Notes under the pieces: model-generated
Database searches by the model: none
Told to the model about the DNA's origin: nothing
What the model saw: only the letters and a program-made list of their open reading frames with translations
Assembly (NCBI GenBank): GCA_028817775.1
Contig: JAPPOW010000200.1
Span: 1-16,007 of the forward strand
Source of the DNA: Candidatus Melainabacteria bacterium
GTDB taxonomy: Bacteria > Cyanobacteriota > Vampirovibrionia > LMEP-6097
DNA: 16,007 nt
Direction: 5' to 3'
In this document: piece after piece, positions 1-7,734 of the stretch
How the letters are laid out: the number at the start of each line of letters is the position of its first letter
Numbering within the stretch: position 1 is the first letter of the stretch
Translations under genes and position numbers: made by a program

Positions 1-628
1 CCATTGATTGATGCTCACCACTATCAACAGTTGCAGAGATCTGCTTCTTAATCAGAATCGGCATTGCAAACAAAGACTGTGCTGACTCCAAAAAATTATC
101 CTCAACATTCTCAGCAATCTGAGTTTCAGAAAGATTAGCTTTGGACTTAAGTGCTTTGCGAATATAGTAATTCTTGCGTACGGTTTGCACTCGCAACTGA
201 GTTGGGGTTTCTTCAGCATGCTTACTAGTAACAAACTTACGTTTAAATTTATCAGTAGCATATTCATTAACTGCCAACAAAGAATTTCTGTTGAACAAAA
301 CAATACCGCAACGATCTACTTCCAGATGAGTGCCAATTTCCTCAGTAGTCAAAGTCAAAACTGACTCAAGGTAAAAAGAACTATTGATCTTCTCAACCCA
401 CTTATTAACGAGTTTCTCTTTTTCGGCACGAGAGTTTGCAATTTGGCGTTCTTGGATCAGAGCAAGGGTAGTATTTTGCAGGTGACGAGCCAGATCCTCA
501 GTTTCATTGATGGTTTTTTTCATCAATGAAGCCTTGTCATCGTTTAATTTGCGCTCTGCAGCAAGCTGGAGCTCTAGCTCTTGTACCCTATCTTCAGAAC
601 CTTGAATTTGTTGCTGCTTCTCTTCCAT
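1..628 (-). CDS. GAF-domain signalling protein, N-terminal part (3' end outside the window)
   Basis: The frame is open from an ATG at 628 down to the window edge, giving about 209 residues and no stop. It starts MEEKQQQIQGSEDRVQELEL and is predicted to be a charged helical coiled coil over about residues 1-75. A GAF-type sensor domain follows. Its first helix contains NKWVEKINSSFYLESVL and is followed by the core stretch HLEVDRCGIVLFNRN, then a later strand with LFAMPILIKKQISATV. GAF domains bind small ligands or mediate dimerisation and usually precede an output domain such as a PP2C/SpoIIE phosphatase, histidine kinase or cyclase; the output lies outside the window. The start is 30 nt after the stop of the STAS gene on the same strand, with a weak AAAGG about 11 nt upstream, so the two are probably co-transcribed. 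An RsbU-like phosphatase is a reasonable inference but is not visible. Confidence 0.75.
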   Translation of the reverse strand, partial: MEEKQQQIQGSEDRVQELELQLAAERKLNDDKASLMKKTINETEDLARHLQNTTLALIQERQIANSRAEKEKLVNKWVEKINSSFYLESVLTLTTEEIGTHLEVDRCGIVLFNRNSLLAVNEYATDKFKRKFVTSKHAEETPTQLRVQTVRKNYYIRKALKSKANLSETQIAENVEDNFLESAQSLFAMPILIKKQISATVDSGEHQSM

Positions 629-658
629 CTAAATCTAAACCTTTGGCTATTGACTAAG

Positions 659-976
659 CTAACTTGCCTTGGATATGATTCTAGTTAGTTGATGAAGTCT
701 TGCAATCCGCAAAAGTGCTTGCACATCTTCAATGACATTATAGAGTTCAAGTTCTGCACCGATCATCTTGCACTCTTTCCACAATCTGACAAATGAACCC
801 ATTCCCGCGCTATCAAGAAAACTTAAATCAGAACAATTCACCTTGACCTTGGCTTGCTCCTTCAAATGAGGTAGTACAGACTCCTTAAAATGCTCAGCAT
901 CACTATATAAAAGCTGTCCGCCTACTTCAAGTTCCAAGCATTGTTCGTTGTCTGAATTTATATTTAATTTCAACAT
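659..976 (-). CDS. STAS-domain protein (anti-sigma factor antagonist type)
   Basis: This is a single-domain protein of 105-106 residues, the usual size of SpoIIAA/RsbV-like antagonists. The diagnostic STAS loop and helix are intact: CSDLSFLDSAGMGSFVRLWK, residues about 49-68, with the phospho-acceptor-type Ser in the FLDSAG context. In the family, the dephosphorylated protein binds a serine kinase/anti-sigma factor and a PP2C phosphatase reactivates it. The next gene downstream encodes a GAF protein that could carry that phosphatase, which supports a partner-switching role, but no kinase or sigma factor is in view. Two adjacent starts are possible: GTG at 979 or ATG at 976. A GAGGA element lies 13-16 nt upstream, so neither is preferred strongly. 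The gene is divergent from the amidohydrolase gene across about 36 nt. Confidence 0.85.
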   Translation of the reverse strand: MLKLNINSDNEQCLELEVGGQLLYSDAEHFKESVLPHLKEQAKVKVNCSDLSFLDSAGMGSFVRLWKECKMIGAELELYNVIEDVQALLRIARLHQLTRIISKAS

Positions 977-1015
977 CACTGTTTTATCAAGATCCTCATC
1001 TCCCCCAGCTTACCT

Positions 1016-2215
1016 ATGCAATATACCCACAAGCTTCTGATAAAAAACCCCGAAGAAATACTGGCAAACACTGTGCTAGAGCACAAAACCTGTATCACAG
1101 GGTATGCCAAGCCTCAAGATAAACCTGGTAAGGCTCAAATAATCATTGCTGGCCTAATGAATTTACACTGCCATCTTGCATATAGTGAACTTAAACTTGA
1201 GTCACAGGACTTATTTCCCTGGATTCGCGAGCTAGTCAAAATACATCAAATGGGGGAGATGAATATACCTAGTTCTACTTTAACTGGTGCCCGGGAGGCA
1301 CTGAGCTTTGGTACTACTTATCTCATCGATAATACTATGCATCCAGAAGTTTCTTTCAATGCATTTAGAGAAACCGGTTTGCGCGGCATGATTGGATTAG
1401 AAATTTTTGGATCTGATCCAGCACTAGCTGAGACAAAACTCGAAGAAGCTCTTGCTCAAATGAAACCAAATGAATTAATTGAAATGACTCTCTCACCACA
1501 CGCCAGTTACGATGTTTCAATCCTTCTCTGGCACAAGATCTTAGACTGGTGCCAAAAACACAAGCAACCATGGCTGACTCACCTTGCCGAATCACAAGCA
1601 GAAGAAGCTTGGTTTAAAGATAAAGATGCACCACAAGCACAAATAGCAAAAGCTTTCTGGCAAGAACTTGGCACTCTTGATGCCAAGTTAGAAACTTGGC
1701 AAAGCTACCCCAGCTCAACTCAGCACATGGCTGCAAATCAATTGCTACAAGGTTTTGGGTTGATCACACACATGGTCCATGCTAGTAATGAAGACCTCAA
1801 AACTATTAAGGAAGCTGGTTTAAACCTGATCACCTGCCCGCGTTCTAATCAATATCTGCATAATGGTTTACCTGATTATCAAACTTGGCAAGAGCTGCAA
1901 ATCCCCTTTGCCGTCGGCACTGACAGCAAAGCTTCTAACTATAATCTAGATCTACGTCAAGAAGCTAATTCCATCCCTGAGCTCACCAACAAAGCAAGAT
2001 TTGAATTACTCACCAGCAAGGCTGCTCAAGTCCTCAAACGTGATGATCTCGGCACACTGGACAGCGGCAAAGCCGCCGACTTCACCATACTAGAACTACA
2101 GAAGCCTGATATAGAGCTTAATCCAGAGAATGTCTTTGACTTAATCATGGACACTGAAATAACGACGGTGAAGTCCACATGGGTCAATGGTCAGCTTTGC
2201 TACAATAGAGACTAA
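1016..2215 (+). CDS. Amidohydrolase, nucleoside/aminofutalosine deaminase-like (TRZ/ATZ family)
   Basis: The 399-aa protein has the complete metal-binding set of the ATZ/TRZ/SAH-deaminase branch of the amidohydrolase superfamily. These are H51 and H53 in MNLHCHLAYSEL, H162 in SPHASY, H189 with E192 in LTHLAES, H252/H255 in ITHMVHA, and the catalytic D303 in GTDSKAS. A GTLDSGKAADF motif near the C-terminus belongs to the small beta-sandwich domain. The family hydrolytically deaminates purines, nucleosides or triazines in the cytosol. The NxHxHLxxSxL start followed by F-x-W resembles aminodeoxyfutalosine deaminases (MqnX) of the futalosine menaquinone route, but no other mqn gene is present, so the substrate is open. 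There is no Shine-Dalgarno before ATG 1016. Its TAA stop overlaps the ATG of the next gene (TAATG), indicating translational coupling. Confidence 0.85.
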   Translation: MQYTHKLLIKNPEEILANTVLEHKTCITGYAKPQDKPGKAQIIIAGLMNLHCHLAYSELKLESQDLFPWIRELVKIHQMGEMNIPSSTLTGAREALSFGTTYLIDNTMHPEVSFNAFRETGLRGMIGLEIFGSDPALAETKLEEALAQMKPNELIEMTLSPHASYDVSILLWHKILDWCQKHKQPWLTHLAESQAEEAWFKDKDAPQAQIAKAFWQELGTLDAKLETWQSYPSSTQHMAANQLLQGFGLITHMVHASNEDLKTIKEAGLNLITCPRSNQYLHNGLPDYQTWQELQIPFAVGTDSKASNYNLDLRQEANSIPELTNKARFELLTSKAAQVLKRDDLGTLDSGKAADFTILELQKPDIELNPENVFDLIMDTEITTVKSTWVNGQLCYNRD

Positions 2216-2931
2216 TGCAAACAGATTTAAAAATTGCAACTAGTCAAGGAATTGAAGTCACAGCCAGAAGTATCTACCTTGAAGAGTACTCCAAACCAAG
2301 TGAGGCTAGATTTCTTTTCTGCTACAAAATCACGATTAGTAACAAATCAGAGCAAAAAGTCAAATTGCTCAATAGACGTTGGTTGATTATTGATTCTAAT
2401 TCCAAGGAAGAAGAAGTCACCGGCGCTGGCGTAGTAGGACAACAACCTGAACTAGAACCAGGTCAGAGTCATGAATATCTGAGCTTCTGTACTCTGGAAA
2501 CTAATTTTGGCACCATGGAAGGGCACTACGAAATGCTACTGGATGATGGTTCAACTTTCTTTGCTCAGATCCCAAGGTTCTATCTAGCAGAAACTCTCAA
2601 TCAGTTCGATAAGCCTAAATATCGTCGTGGACAGATTATCACAAACGAGCAAGAAGAGTACCGTGGGATCATTACTGACTACGATATGTACTTCATGAAC
2701 GATGAGGAAATCTACAACAAAAGTAAGTACAAACCAGCAAAGGACAAACCTTGGTACTATGTTTTAATTGATGGTACCAATGCCATTAGCTATGTAGCTG
2801 AAGAGCATCTACAAGTGGATGATAATCAAGAAGATCTGGAGCATCCACTATTGGATTTCTTCTTTGATGGTTTTGATGGACAGAAATATATCCGCAATAA
2901 TAAGACTTGGGATGAACTAAAGCAGGCTTAG
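2215..2931 (+). CDS. ApaG-HspQ (YccV) two-domain fusion protein
   Basis: The 238-aa protein joins two domains normally found in separate small proteins. Residues about 1-127 are ApaG: the hallmark GAGVVGQQPELEPGQSHEYL (71-90) is followed by GTMEGHYEML, which matches ApaG's conserved loop and strand. Residues about 133-203 are the HspQ/YccV 'hemimethylated DNA-binding' fold: KYRRGQIIT, EYRGIITDYD, then KPWYYVLIDG and YVAEEHLQ. The remaining 35 residues are acidic/aromatic. E. coli ApaG has been linked to metal resistance and nucleotide pyrophosphate binding, and HspQ to Lon-dependent proteolysis. In eukaryotes both folds occur in F-box proteins (FBXO3, FBXO21), which suggests a shared role in protein quality control. 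The start overlaps the amidohydrolase stop, and the stop overlaps the convergent desaturase stop by 4 nt. Domain assignment is firm; the role is not known. Confidence 0.88.
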   Translation: MQTDLKIATSQGIEVTARSIYLEEYSKPSEARFLFCYKITISNKSEQKVKLLNRRWLIIDSNSKEEEVTGAGVVGQQPELEPGQSHEYLSFCTLETNFGTMEGHYEMLLDDGSTFFAQIPRFYLAETLNQFDKPKYRRGQIITNEQEEYRGIITDYDMYFMNDEEIYNKSKYKPAKDKPWYYVLIDGTNAISYVAEEHLQVDDNQEDLEHPLLDFFFDGFDGQKYIRNNKTWDELKQA

Positions 2932-4073
2932 GCTTTGGCGAAAGCTAAAATCTCTCTACGCATTCCATTCCATTCACGAGCGGCAAGCTTGAACTCCTTA
3001 CGAGCCTCAGCAATTTTGTCCTTAAGAACTTTAACCTCTAATCCAACAAAACCAGGTTTGTAAGATTTTTTATTAAGGTCTTTGTACTCTTGCCTCAAAT
3101 TAGACAGACTACGGAAAGCTGTTTCAAACTTAGCTTTAAGCTCGTCAAGGCTTGTAGCATATTTCGAGAAATCAAAATTAACCTTATTCAATTTCTTACG
3201 CATTAATTTTTCTTTCATCTGAATACGCTTACGCAAAATGATTTCTTCATTGATCTTCTTAAGACCAGTAGTAAGCCCGACATAAGAAAGAGCTCTAATC
3301 ACCCACTTGCTTGGATCCCAATCCCAAGCTCTAACACCATTGCGGTAGTCAGAAGGAAACTCGTGGTGATAGTTGTGATAGCCCTCACCAAAAGTAAGGA
3401 AAGCTGTAAACCAATTATCACGCGCACTATGCGAATCAGAATAAGTTTGCTTACCAACACAATGAGTAAGTGAATTGATCAAGAATGTAGCATGATGGTT
3501 AACCAATGAACGCAAGAAACCAGCAATAAATATCCCACCAAAAAAATCACCCCAAGATAGGGCAATGATACCTGGCAAAATATAACCTACAAAAAACCCA
3601 AGTGGTACCCAGCAATGATACTGAGCAACAACTAACGGATCATCTGTCAAATCACCCGCTTTTTCCATTTCCTTGAGCTGTTCATTTTGCTTAAAGTAAA
3701 GCCAACCCATATGTGCCCAGAAAAAACCTTTGTTAATACTATACGGATCTCTATCATTATCATCAACGTAATTATGATGATCACGGTGATCGAGTGCCCA
3801 TTGTATAGCTGCACCTTGTAAACCAGCAGCACCAAATATCAGGAAGAACAACCTAACAGGCCAAGCTGCATTGTAAGTACGATGAGCAAAAAGCCTATGA
3901 TAGCCAGCAGTAATACTTAACTCAATGATTGTCATCAAAACTACAGCCAAAATAATGGTTGACCAATTAAAGGCCCCTGATTTAAACCAGTGATAGGTAG
4001 TCCCAATGCACATAAGCGGTACCAAGCTAAAGTAAAATGCATTAGGCCAATTTATTGTTCTCTGTTTCTTCAT
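2928..4073 (-). CDS. Membrane fatty-acid desaturase, delta-9 acyl-CoA/acyl-lipid type
   Basis: The 381-aa protein has all three histidine boxes of the membrane-bound di-iron desaturases: HRLFAH (59-64), HRDHH (96-100) and HNYHH (233-237). It also has the NHHATFLINSLTH segment (192-204) and WFTAFLTFGEGYHNYHH, typical of stearoyl-CoA/delta-9 desaturases. Hydrophobic segments at about 11-27, 38-56, 72-91 and 155-195 fit the four-TM fold. The enzyme introduces a cis double bond into saturated acyl chains using O2 and an electron donor, so aerobic or microaerobic metabolism is implied. Residues about 270-381 form a basic, helical C-terminal extension beyond the catalytic domain, predicted to be coiled coil and cytosolic, which bacterial delta-9 desaturases usually lack. 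The gene has a strong extended -10 promoter and ends head-on with apaG-hspQ, sharing 4 nt. Confidence 0.93.
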   Translation of the reverse strand: MKKQRTINWPNAFYFSLVPLMCIGTTYHWFKSGAFNWSTIILAVVLMTIIELSITAGYHRLFAHRTYNAAWPVRLFFLIFGAAGLQGAAIQWALDHRDHHNYVDDNDRDPYSINKGFFWAHMGWLYFKQNEQLKEMEKAGDLTDDPLVVAQYHCWVPLGFFVGYILPGIIALSWGDFFGGIFIAGFLRSLVNHHATFLINSLTHCVGKQTYSDSHSARDNWFTAFLTFGEGYHNYHHEFPSDYRNGVRAWDWDPSKWVIRALSYVGLTTGLKKINEEIILRKRIQMKEKLMRKKLNKVNFDFSKYATSLDELKAKFETAFRSLSNLRQEYKDLNKKSYKPGFVGLEVKVLKDKIAEARKEFKLAAREWNGMRREILAFAKA

Positions 4074-4102
4074 ATTATCTTATCCAAAAGGGTCCTATAT
4101 TC

Positions 4103-4111
4103 ATTATATCA
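4103..4111 (-). promoter_or_regulatory. Extended -10 promoter of the desaturase gene
   Basis: On the minus strand the sequence TGATATAAT is a perfect extended -10 (TGnTATAAT), 29 nt before the desaturase ATG at 4073. No good -35 hexamer is visible at the right distance, as expected when TGn is present. The predicted leader is about 22 nt. This is one of the few monocistronic genes here with room for a normal leader. Confidence 0.6.
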
Positions 4112-4131
4112 GCTTGCAAGGGTTTGAAGCG

Positions 4132-4137
4132 TATACT
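4132..4137 (+). promoter_or_regulatory. Putative -10 of murG
   Basis: TATACT lies 14 nt before the GTG start of murG, with a TTGCAA 12 nt upstream that is too close for a standard -35. No Shine-Dalgarno separates it from the GTG. If it is used, the transcript has a leader of only about 8 nt. The assignment rests on one hexamer. Confidence 0.35.
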
Positions 4138-4151
4138 AGGCTTGAATAGTA

Positions 4152-5339
4152 GTGGCAAAAGCAAAAAACATAGCACTCACTGGCGGCGCAACGGGCGGGC
4201 ATATTTATCCCTGCCTGGCGGTTGCCGAGGCTATCATTGAAGAAAAGCCCCGCAGCAAACTATTCTACATCGGTCACCAAGATAAATTAGAAGCAGAATT
4301 ACTAAATAATGAAGATTTGACCGACGGACAGAATAGAGCCTATTCAAACTATATAAAATTCTTGGGTTTAGAAGCTGAGCCATTACCCCGTAGCAAAAAC
4401 CCTCTAGCCTATTTAAGCTTTGTTTGGAAATTCTGGTCATCAGTACAATTGGCCTCACGTTACTTAAAGGAAAACAAGATTGATGTGGTCTTTGGTACCG
4501 GTGGCTATGTAGCTGGACCAGCCTTTGCTGCTGCCATACTCAACAAGATCCCATACATCATTCATAACCTTGATGCCCACATGGGTTTAGCCAATCGTTT
4601 TTTTGTTAAAGATGCTGCAGTACTCACACTAGGTTTCCCTGATCTAGAAGACCTGCGTAGTGAAGTAAAGTCAGGCAAAGTCGAGCATACTGGTAATCCA
4701 GTTTCTTCTAAGTTTATTAGCGTCATTGCGAGCGATAGCGAAGCAATCCAGACTGGATCGCCACGTCGCTTCGCTCCTCGCGATGACAATCGCAAAATCA
4801 AACTGCTCATCACTGGCGGCTCTCAGGGAGCGCAATCTATCAATGAAGCTATCGCTTCTATCTTGCCGCAACTTGCTGATAATCCACAGCTCAATATTAT
4901 TCATGTCACCGGCGCCAAACTTTACGACGACTATGTCGAGAAGCACTTGGACGGCAAAGCAGATAAATATTCCAACTACAAAGTGATAGCTTACACTCAC
5001 CAGATGCCAAAACTTTGTGCCAATGCTGATATTGCTATCTGCCGCTCTGGCGCGATGACTATTGCTGAGATGGTAGCTTCACAAGTAGTACCCATCTTCA
5101 TCCCACTACCTTGGGCAGCACATGACCATCAAACTCTCAATGCTCAATCCTTGGTCAACGAAAGTGCAGCGATCATGATCAAACAAAACGATCCTGAGTT
5201 TGCTCAAAGAATTTTGGATTGTCTCAACAAACTAATTGGAGATAGAGAGATGCTGCAATATATGCAAAATAAACTAGCTGATCTTGCTAAACCAGATGCT
5301 GCAAATAAATTAGCTGAATTAGTATTAGGACTGAAGTGA
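4152..5339 (+). CDS. murG: UDP-N-acetylglucosamine--undecaprenyl-pyrophosphoryl-MurNAc-pentapeptide GlcNAc transferase
   Basis: The 395-aa protein is MurG, the cytoplasmic-face GT-B glycosyltransferase that converts lipid I to lipid II in peptidoglycan synthesis. Visible motifs are the N-terminal G loop GGATGGH (11-17), GTGGYVAGP (116-123 area), HNLDAHMGLANR (138-149), GNPV (181-184) at the inter-domain hinge, the second G loop GGSQGA (222-227), and CRSGAMTIAEM with PLPWAAHDHQTLNA in the UDP-GlcNAc site. It is about 30-40 residues longer than E. coli MurG (355 aa). Much of this is an in-frame 22-residue insert, VIASDSEAIQTGSPRRFAPR plus DD (191-212), encoded by a palindromic repeat between hinge and C-domain. 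The GTG start is the family-consistent one and lacks a Shine-Dalgarno. No other division/cell-wall cluster gene is adjacent. The 3' end overlaps the convergent EF-hand gene by 15 nt. Confidence 0.95.
   Translation: MAKAKNIALTGGATGGHIYPCLAVAEAIIEEKPRSKLFYIGHQDKLEAELLNNEDLTDGQNRAYSNYIKFLGLEAEPLPRSKNPLAYLSFVWKFWSSVQLASRYLKENKIDVVFGTGGYVAGPAFAAAILNKIPYIIHNLDAHMGLANRFFVKDAAVLTLGFPDLEDLRSEVKSGKVEHTGNPVSSKFISVIASDSEAIQTGSPRRFAPRDDNRKIKLLITGGSQGAQSINEAIASILPQLADNPQLNIIHVTGAKLYDDYVEKHLDGKADKYSNYKVIAYTHQMPKLCANADIAICRSGAMTIAEMVASQVVPIFIPLPWAAHDHQTLNAQSLVNESAAIMIKQNDPEFAQRILDCLNKLIGDREMLQYMQNKLADLAKPDAANKLAELVLGLK
4722..4787 (+). repeat. Palindromic repeat inserted in frame within murG
   Basis: This is a 66-bp imperfect palindrome. 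The left arm begins GTCATTGCGAGCGATAGCGA and the right arm ends CGCTCCTCGCGATGAC. The two arms are near reverse complements meeting at AATCCAGACTGGATC. It occupies exactly 22 codons starting on a codon boundary, so murG stays open. The GTCATTGCGAG...GAAGCAATCC sequence is of the type of dispersed palindromic elements seen in many bacteria, and the behaviour parallels Rickettsia palindromic elements inside proteins. A diverged partial copy is at 8561-8594. Confidence 0.85.
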
Positions 5340-5675
5340 CGTAGTAGTCGCAGTATTAATGGCTTTCATCGCCGTATCAAATTTAGTAGTAAAGCTTTGT
5401 GCAAAATTCATGATCAGGGCAAAATCTTGACCACTCACTTTGCCATCATTATTAATATCAAAACGAGGGTCAGGTTCCTCAGCATGGAAATTAACCACTG
5501 CCTGGCTGATATCAATCAGTTCTGCCACCTCAATTTCAGCGTTTTGATTAGCATCAAATAAAGAACTAAGTTTAGTTGAATAGTCTTGATCCTGCTGTGG
5601 CTCTGTAGCGTGAGCAGGTACTAAGCAAAAAATGCTTAGCAATAATATGATGATTAGTTTCTCCGCTCCCCTCAT
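5325..5675 (-). CDS. Small secreted EF-hand/dockerin-like calcium-binding protein
   Basis: The 116-aa protein opens with a Sec signal peptide: a short charged n-region, the hydrophobic core LIIILLLSIFCLV, and a likely cut after PAHA (residue 23). The mature part carries two EF-hand loops with ligands at positions 1, 3, 5 and 12: DANQNAEIEVAE (41-52) and DINNDGKVSGQD (73-84). The second matches the dockerin-type DxNxDGxVxxxD loop, and paired loops are the dockerin arrangement, although cohesins are not in view. It probably binds Ca2+ outside the cytoplasmic membrane. It follows the Tat-exported protein gene on the same strand after 53 nt and could be the last gene of the U32 operon or have its own weak promoter (TATGTT about 11 nt before the ATG). 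Its stop lies inside the convergent 3' end of murG (15 nt overlap). Confidence 0.75.
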   Translation of the reverse strand: MRGAEKLIIILLLSIFCLVPAHATEPQQDQDYSTKLSSLFDANQNAEIEVAELIDISQAVVNFHAEEPDPRFDINNDGKVSGQDFALIMNFAQSFTTKFDTAMKAINTATTTSLQS

Positions 5676-5728
5676 ATTTATTAAGTAACATAGCTAAGTT
5701 ATGCTTTGGTTAAGCAAATTGGTGGAAA

Positions 5729-6358
5729 TCACTTATATCTCTTCCAAGTTACAGAAGGAGGCAGCATAATACTGTCCACAAGTATTCTATTGGTTTCTTG
5801 AACTAGTTCTTTTCTTTCAGCAGCTGTTTGAGGTCTATAAATTCTTAGTACTTGAGTCCGAATATACTCATCCTTAGGCCCAATAAAATGCTCAAGCAAA
5901 TCATTTGCAGTCTGTCCCTCAAATCCCTTCAAAGCTTCGATTTTGGCATTAAAATCTTGCATATCCATATCACCGAGGAATGTACCTCCCACAATGCTTG
6001 AGCAAAATCTGTGCATAGCCATTGCTACTGGTTCTATCCCATCTTTACCACAATGTTCAATTAACCAGATCAAACTTTTTTCATATCTTTGATCTAGGGT
6101 TGAAACAACCTGCTTAAGAGAAGTTTGTTTCAATGCAGTAAATTCTGCTGCTGATAAACTTGGATTAAATAAGTTTTCTCGAAGCCCAATCATAAATTGA
6201 AGCGCTTGAACTATTTGGGGATGTGACATTGGTACAGAAGGCATAGCAGGGACAGATGCCGAAGCTGCTTGCATAGCAGTACCAGTAGACGGCAATGCCA
6301 CAGTTGCAGCAAGTGCTGCACCCGCTGCCTGCAAAAAACTTCTGCGATTAAGCTGCAA
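5729..6358 (-). CDS. Tat-exported protein of unknown function
   Basis: The 209-aa protein starts with a clear twin-arginine signal: NRRSFLQAAGAALAATVAL (residues 4-22), with RR at 5-6, so it is exported folded. A likely cut follows TAMQAASA, near residue 35. The mature domain (about 175 aa) is helical and soluble. Recognisable stretches are LRENLFNPSLSAAEFTALKQ, LIWLIEHCGKDGIEPVAMAM and a C-terminal TNRILVDSIMLPP; I do not recognise the family. The start is a TTG lying inside the end of the upstream U32 gene (11-nt overlap), with a good AGAGGA Shine-Dalgarno about 6 nt before it. That is among the strongest ribosome-binding sites in the window and fixes this start. Co-translation with the U32 gene is likely. 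It contains FNAKIEALK, encoded by DNA almost identical to a stretch in the 410-aa gene at 8747-9979. Confidence 0.8.
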   Translation of the reverse strand: MQLNRRSFLQAAGAALAATVALPSTGTAMQAASASVPAMPSVPMSHPQIVQALQFMIGLRENLFNPSLSAAEFTALKQTSLKQVVSTLDQRYEKSLIWLIEHCGKDGIEPVAMAMHRFCSSIVGGTFLGDMDMQDFNAKIEALKGFEGQTANDLLEHFIGPKDEYIRTQVLRIYRPQTAAERKELVQETNRILVDSIMLPPSVTWKRYK

Positions 6359-7700
6359 CTACTGTCCTCTTCCTTAGAGTCTGCGCTTCTTTATAAGGCA
6401 TCCTTATAATAGTAGAAGCAAAATCTTCTCCTAAATCCATTGCTAATTTAAGATAGATATTCTTACCACCACCATGAGCGTGATCAGTTGGCTTCGTTAA
6501 AGCTTCATCATAGTAAAACTCATCAAGTTCAATTTCAAACTCCTGCTTTGGAGTGATGAAACTTAGTTTGTCACCCTTGTCAAGGCGGTTCTTGACTTCA
6601 ATACAAGCAAGCTGAGTCTCTGAATCAAAACCCACCACTCGACCAGCATAGAGATGTGTCTGCACGCAGTGAGAGCGTTCAAGTTCTTGCGCTGCAGCTT
6701 TGGCATTACGTGGATAGAAACCAGGAATAAATCCACGGTTCGCTGTTGTACTTACTTCAGCAAGCATCCAATCACGGGTTTCATCTGAAATTGAATCCTT
6801 GGCTTGCAGTTCATCAAGCCCACGACGATAAGCACGCGCAACTAATGAAGCGTAGTATTCAGTTTTGTTACGTCCTTCAACCTTAAAACTAACCACTCCT
6901 GCATCACGTAAATCCTTGATGTAATCAATTCCACAAAGATCTTTGGAGTTCATAATATAAGTACCATACTCATCTTCATCTACTGGCATCATTTCACCAG
7001 GGCGCTCGCGCTCCTCTAGTAAGAACTCACCTTCAAGTGGCACATATTCAGTACGAACATCATCACCCTGGGCTGCATTGCCATTGACCTTAAAACCCCA
7101 ACGACAAGAGTGAGAGCAAGTACCTTGATTAGCATCACGATAACTCAAATAATTAGACAGTAGACAACGACCAGAATAAGCCATGCAAATTGAACCATGA
7201 ACAAAAGCTTCAAGTTCAATATCAGGCACTTGTTCATGAATCTCACGAATCTCTTCGATACGCAACTCACGGGCAAGGATTGCTCGCTCAATGCCGTAGT
7301 CTTTCCAAAACTTAACCTGCGCCCAGTTAGTATTATTAGCCTGAGTTGAAAGATGAATCACAGCCTCTGGAAATTTTTCTTTGGTCAAAGCAATCAAACC
7401 TGGGTCGGTCATAATGAAAGCATCAGGTTTAAGTGCCACCATATCAGCCATAGCATCCATAAAACCATTGATCTTATTGTTGTGAGCATAAATATTACAG
7501 GTAAGATAGATTTTCTTGCCACGCGCATGCACAAAATCTACTGCCTCCTTGATCAACTCAGGATCAAAAAATTCATTCTCTCGTGCCCGCAGACTATAGC
7601 GAGGGACTCCTGCATAAACAGCATCTGCTCCATATGCAATCGCGTATCTAATTTTATCCAGGCTACCGCCTGGCATTAATAACTCAAGTTCTGTATTCAT
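6348..7700 (-). CDS. trhP: U32-family protein, TrhP/YegQ-like (tRNA 5-hydroxyuridine synthesis)
   Basis: The 450-aa protein matches the E. coli YegQ/TrhP length. It has the U32 signature EAFVHGSICMAYSGRCLLS (164-182), followed by C195 and C199 in GTCSHSCRW. The four cysteines (172, 179, 195, 199) could ligate an iron-sulfur cluster. Residues 1-280 form a TIM-barrel-like domain starting LELLMPGGSLDKIRYAIAYG. The C-terminal 110 residues are the beta-rich accessory domain with EVKNRLDKGDKL. U32 proteins were named peptidases, but TrhP is now known to act with prephenate in forming ho5U at tRNA position 34, whereas RlhA acts on 23S rRNA; the length and architecture favour TrhP. The ATG at 7700 has an AAGG about 9 nt upstream. 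The gene heads an operon with the Tat-exported protein. The symbol is assigned by family resemblance. Confidence 0.88.
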   Translation of the reverse strand: MNTELELLMPGGSLDKIRYAIAYGADAVYAGVPRYSLRARENEFFDPELIKEAVDFVHARGKKIYLTCNIYAHNNKINGFMDAMADMVALKPDAFIMTDPGLIALTKEKFPEAVIHLSTQANNTNWAQVKFWKDYGIERAILARELRIEEIREIHEQVPDIELEAFVHGSICMAYSGRCLLSNYLSYRDANQGTCSHSCRWGFKVNGNAAQGDDVRTEYVPLEGEFLLEERERPGEMMPVDEDEYGTYIMNSKDLCGIDYIKDLRDAGVVSFKVEGRNKTEYYASLVARAYRRGLDELQAKDSISDETRDWMLAEVSTTANRGFIPGFYPRNAKAAAQELERSHCVQTHLYAGRVVGFDSETQLACIEVKNRLDKGDKLSFITPKQEFEIELDEFYYDEALTKPTDHAHGGGKNIYLKLAMDLGEDFASTIIRMPYKEAQTLRKRTVVAA

Positions 7701-7734
7701 CTTTATAGCCTTGTTCCTAGCAAAGCGAAGATAT

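Noticed and set aside
217..231. 15-bp match CAGCATGCTTACTAG also at 14938-14952
   Set aside because: A single 15-mer match is expected at roughly this rate by chance in a 16-kb window and has no shared context.
4562..5000. Minus-strand frames over the murG repeat (encoding SRGAKRRGDPVWIASLSLAM-type peptides)
   Set aside because: These peptides are the usual by-product of translating the dispersed palindromic repeat; murG is the clear gene on the other strand.
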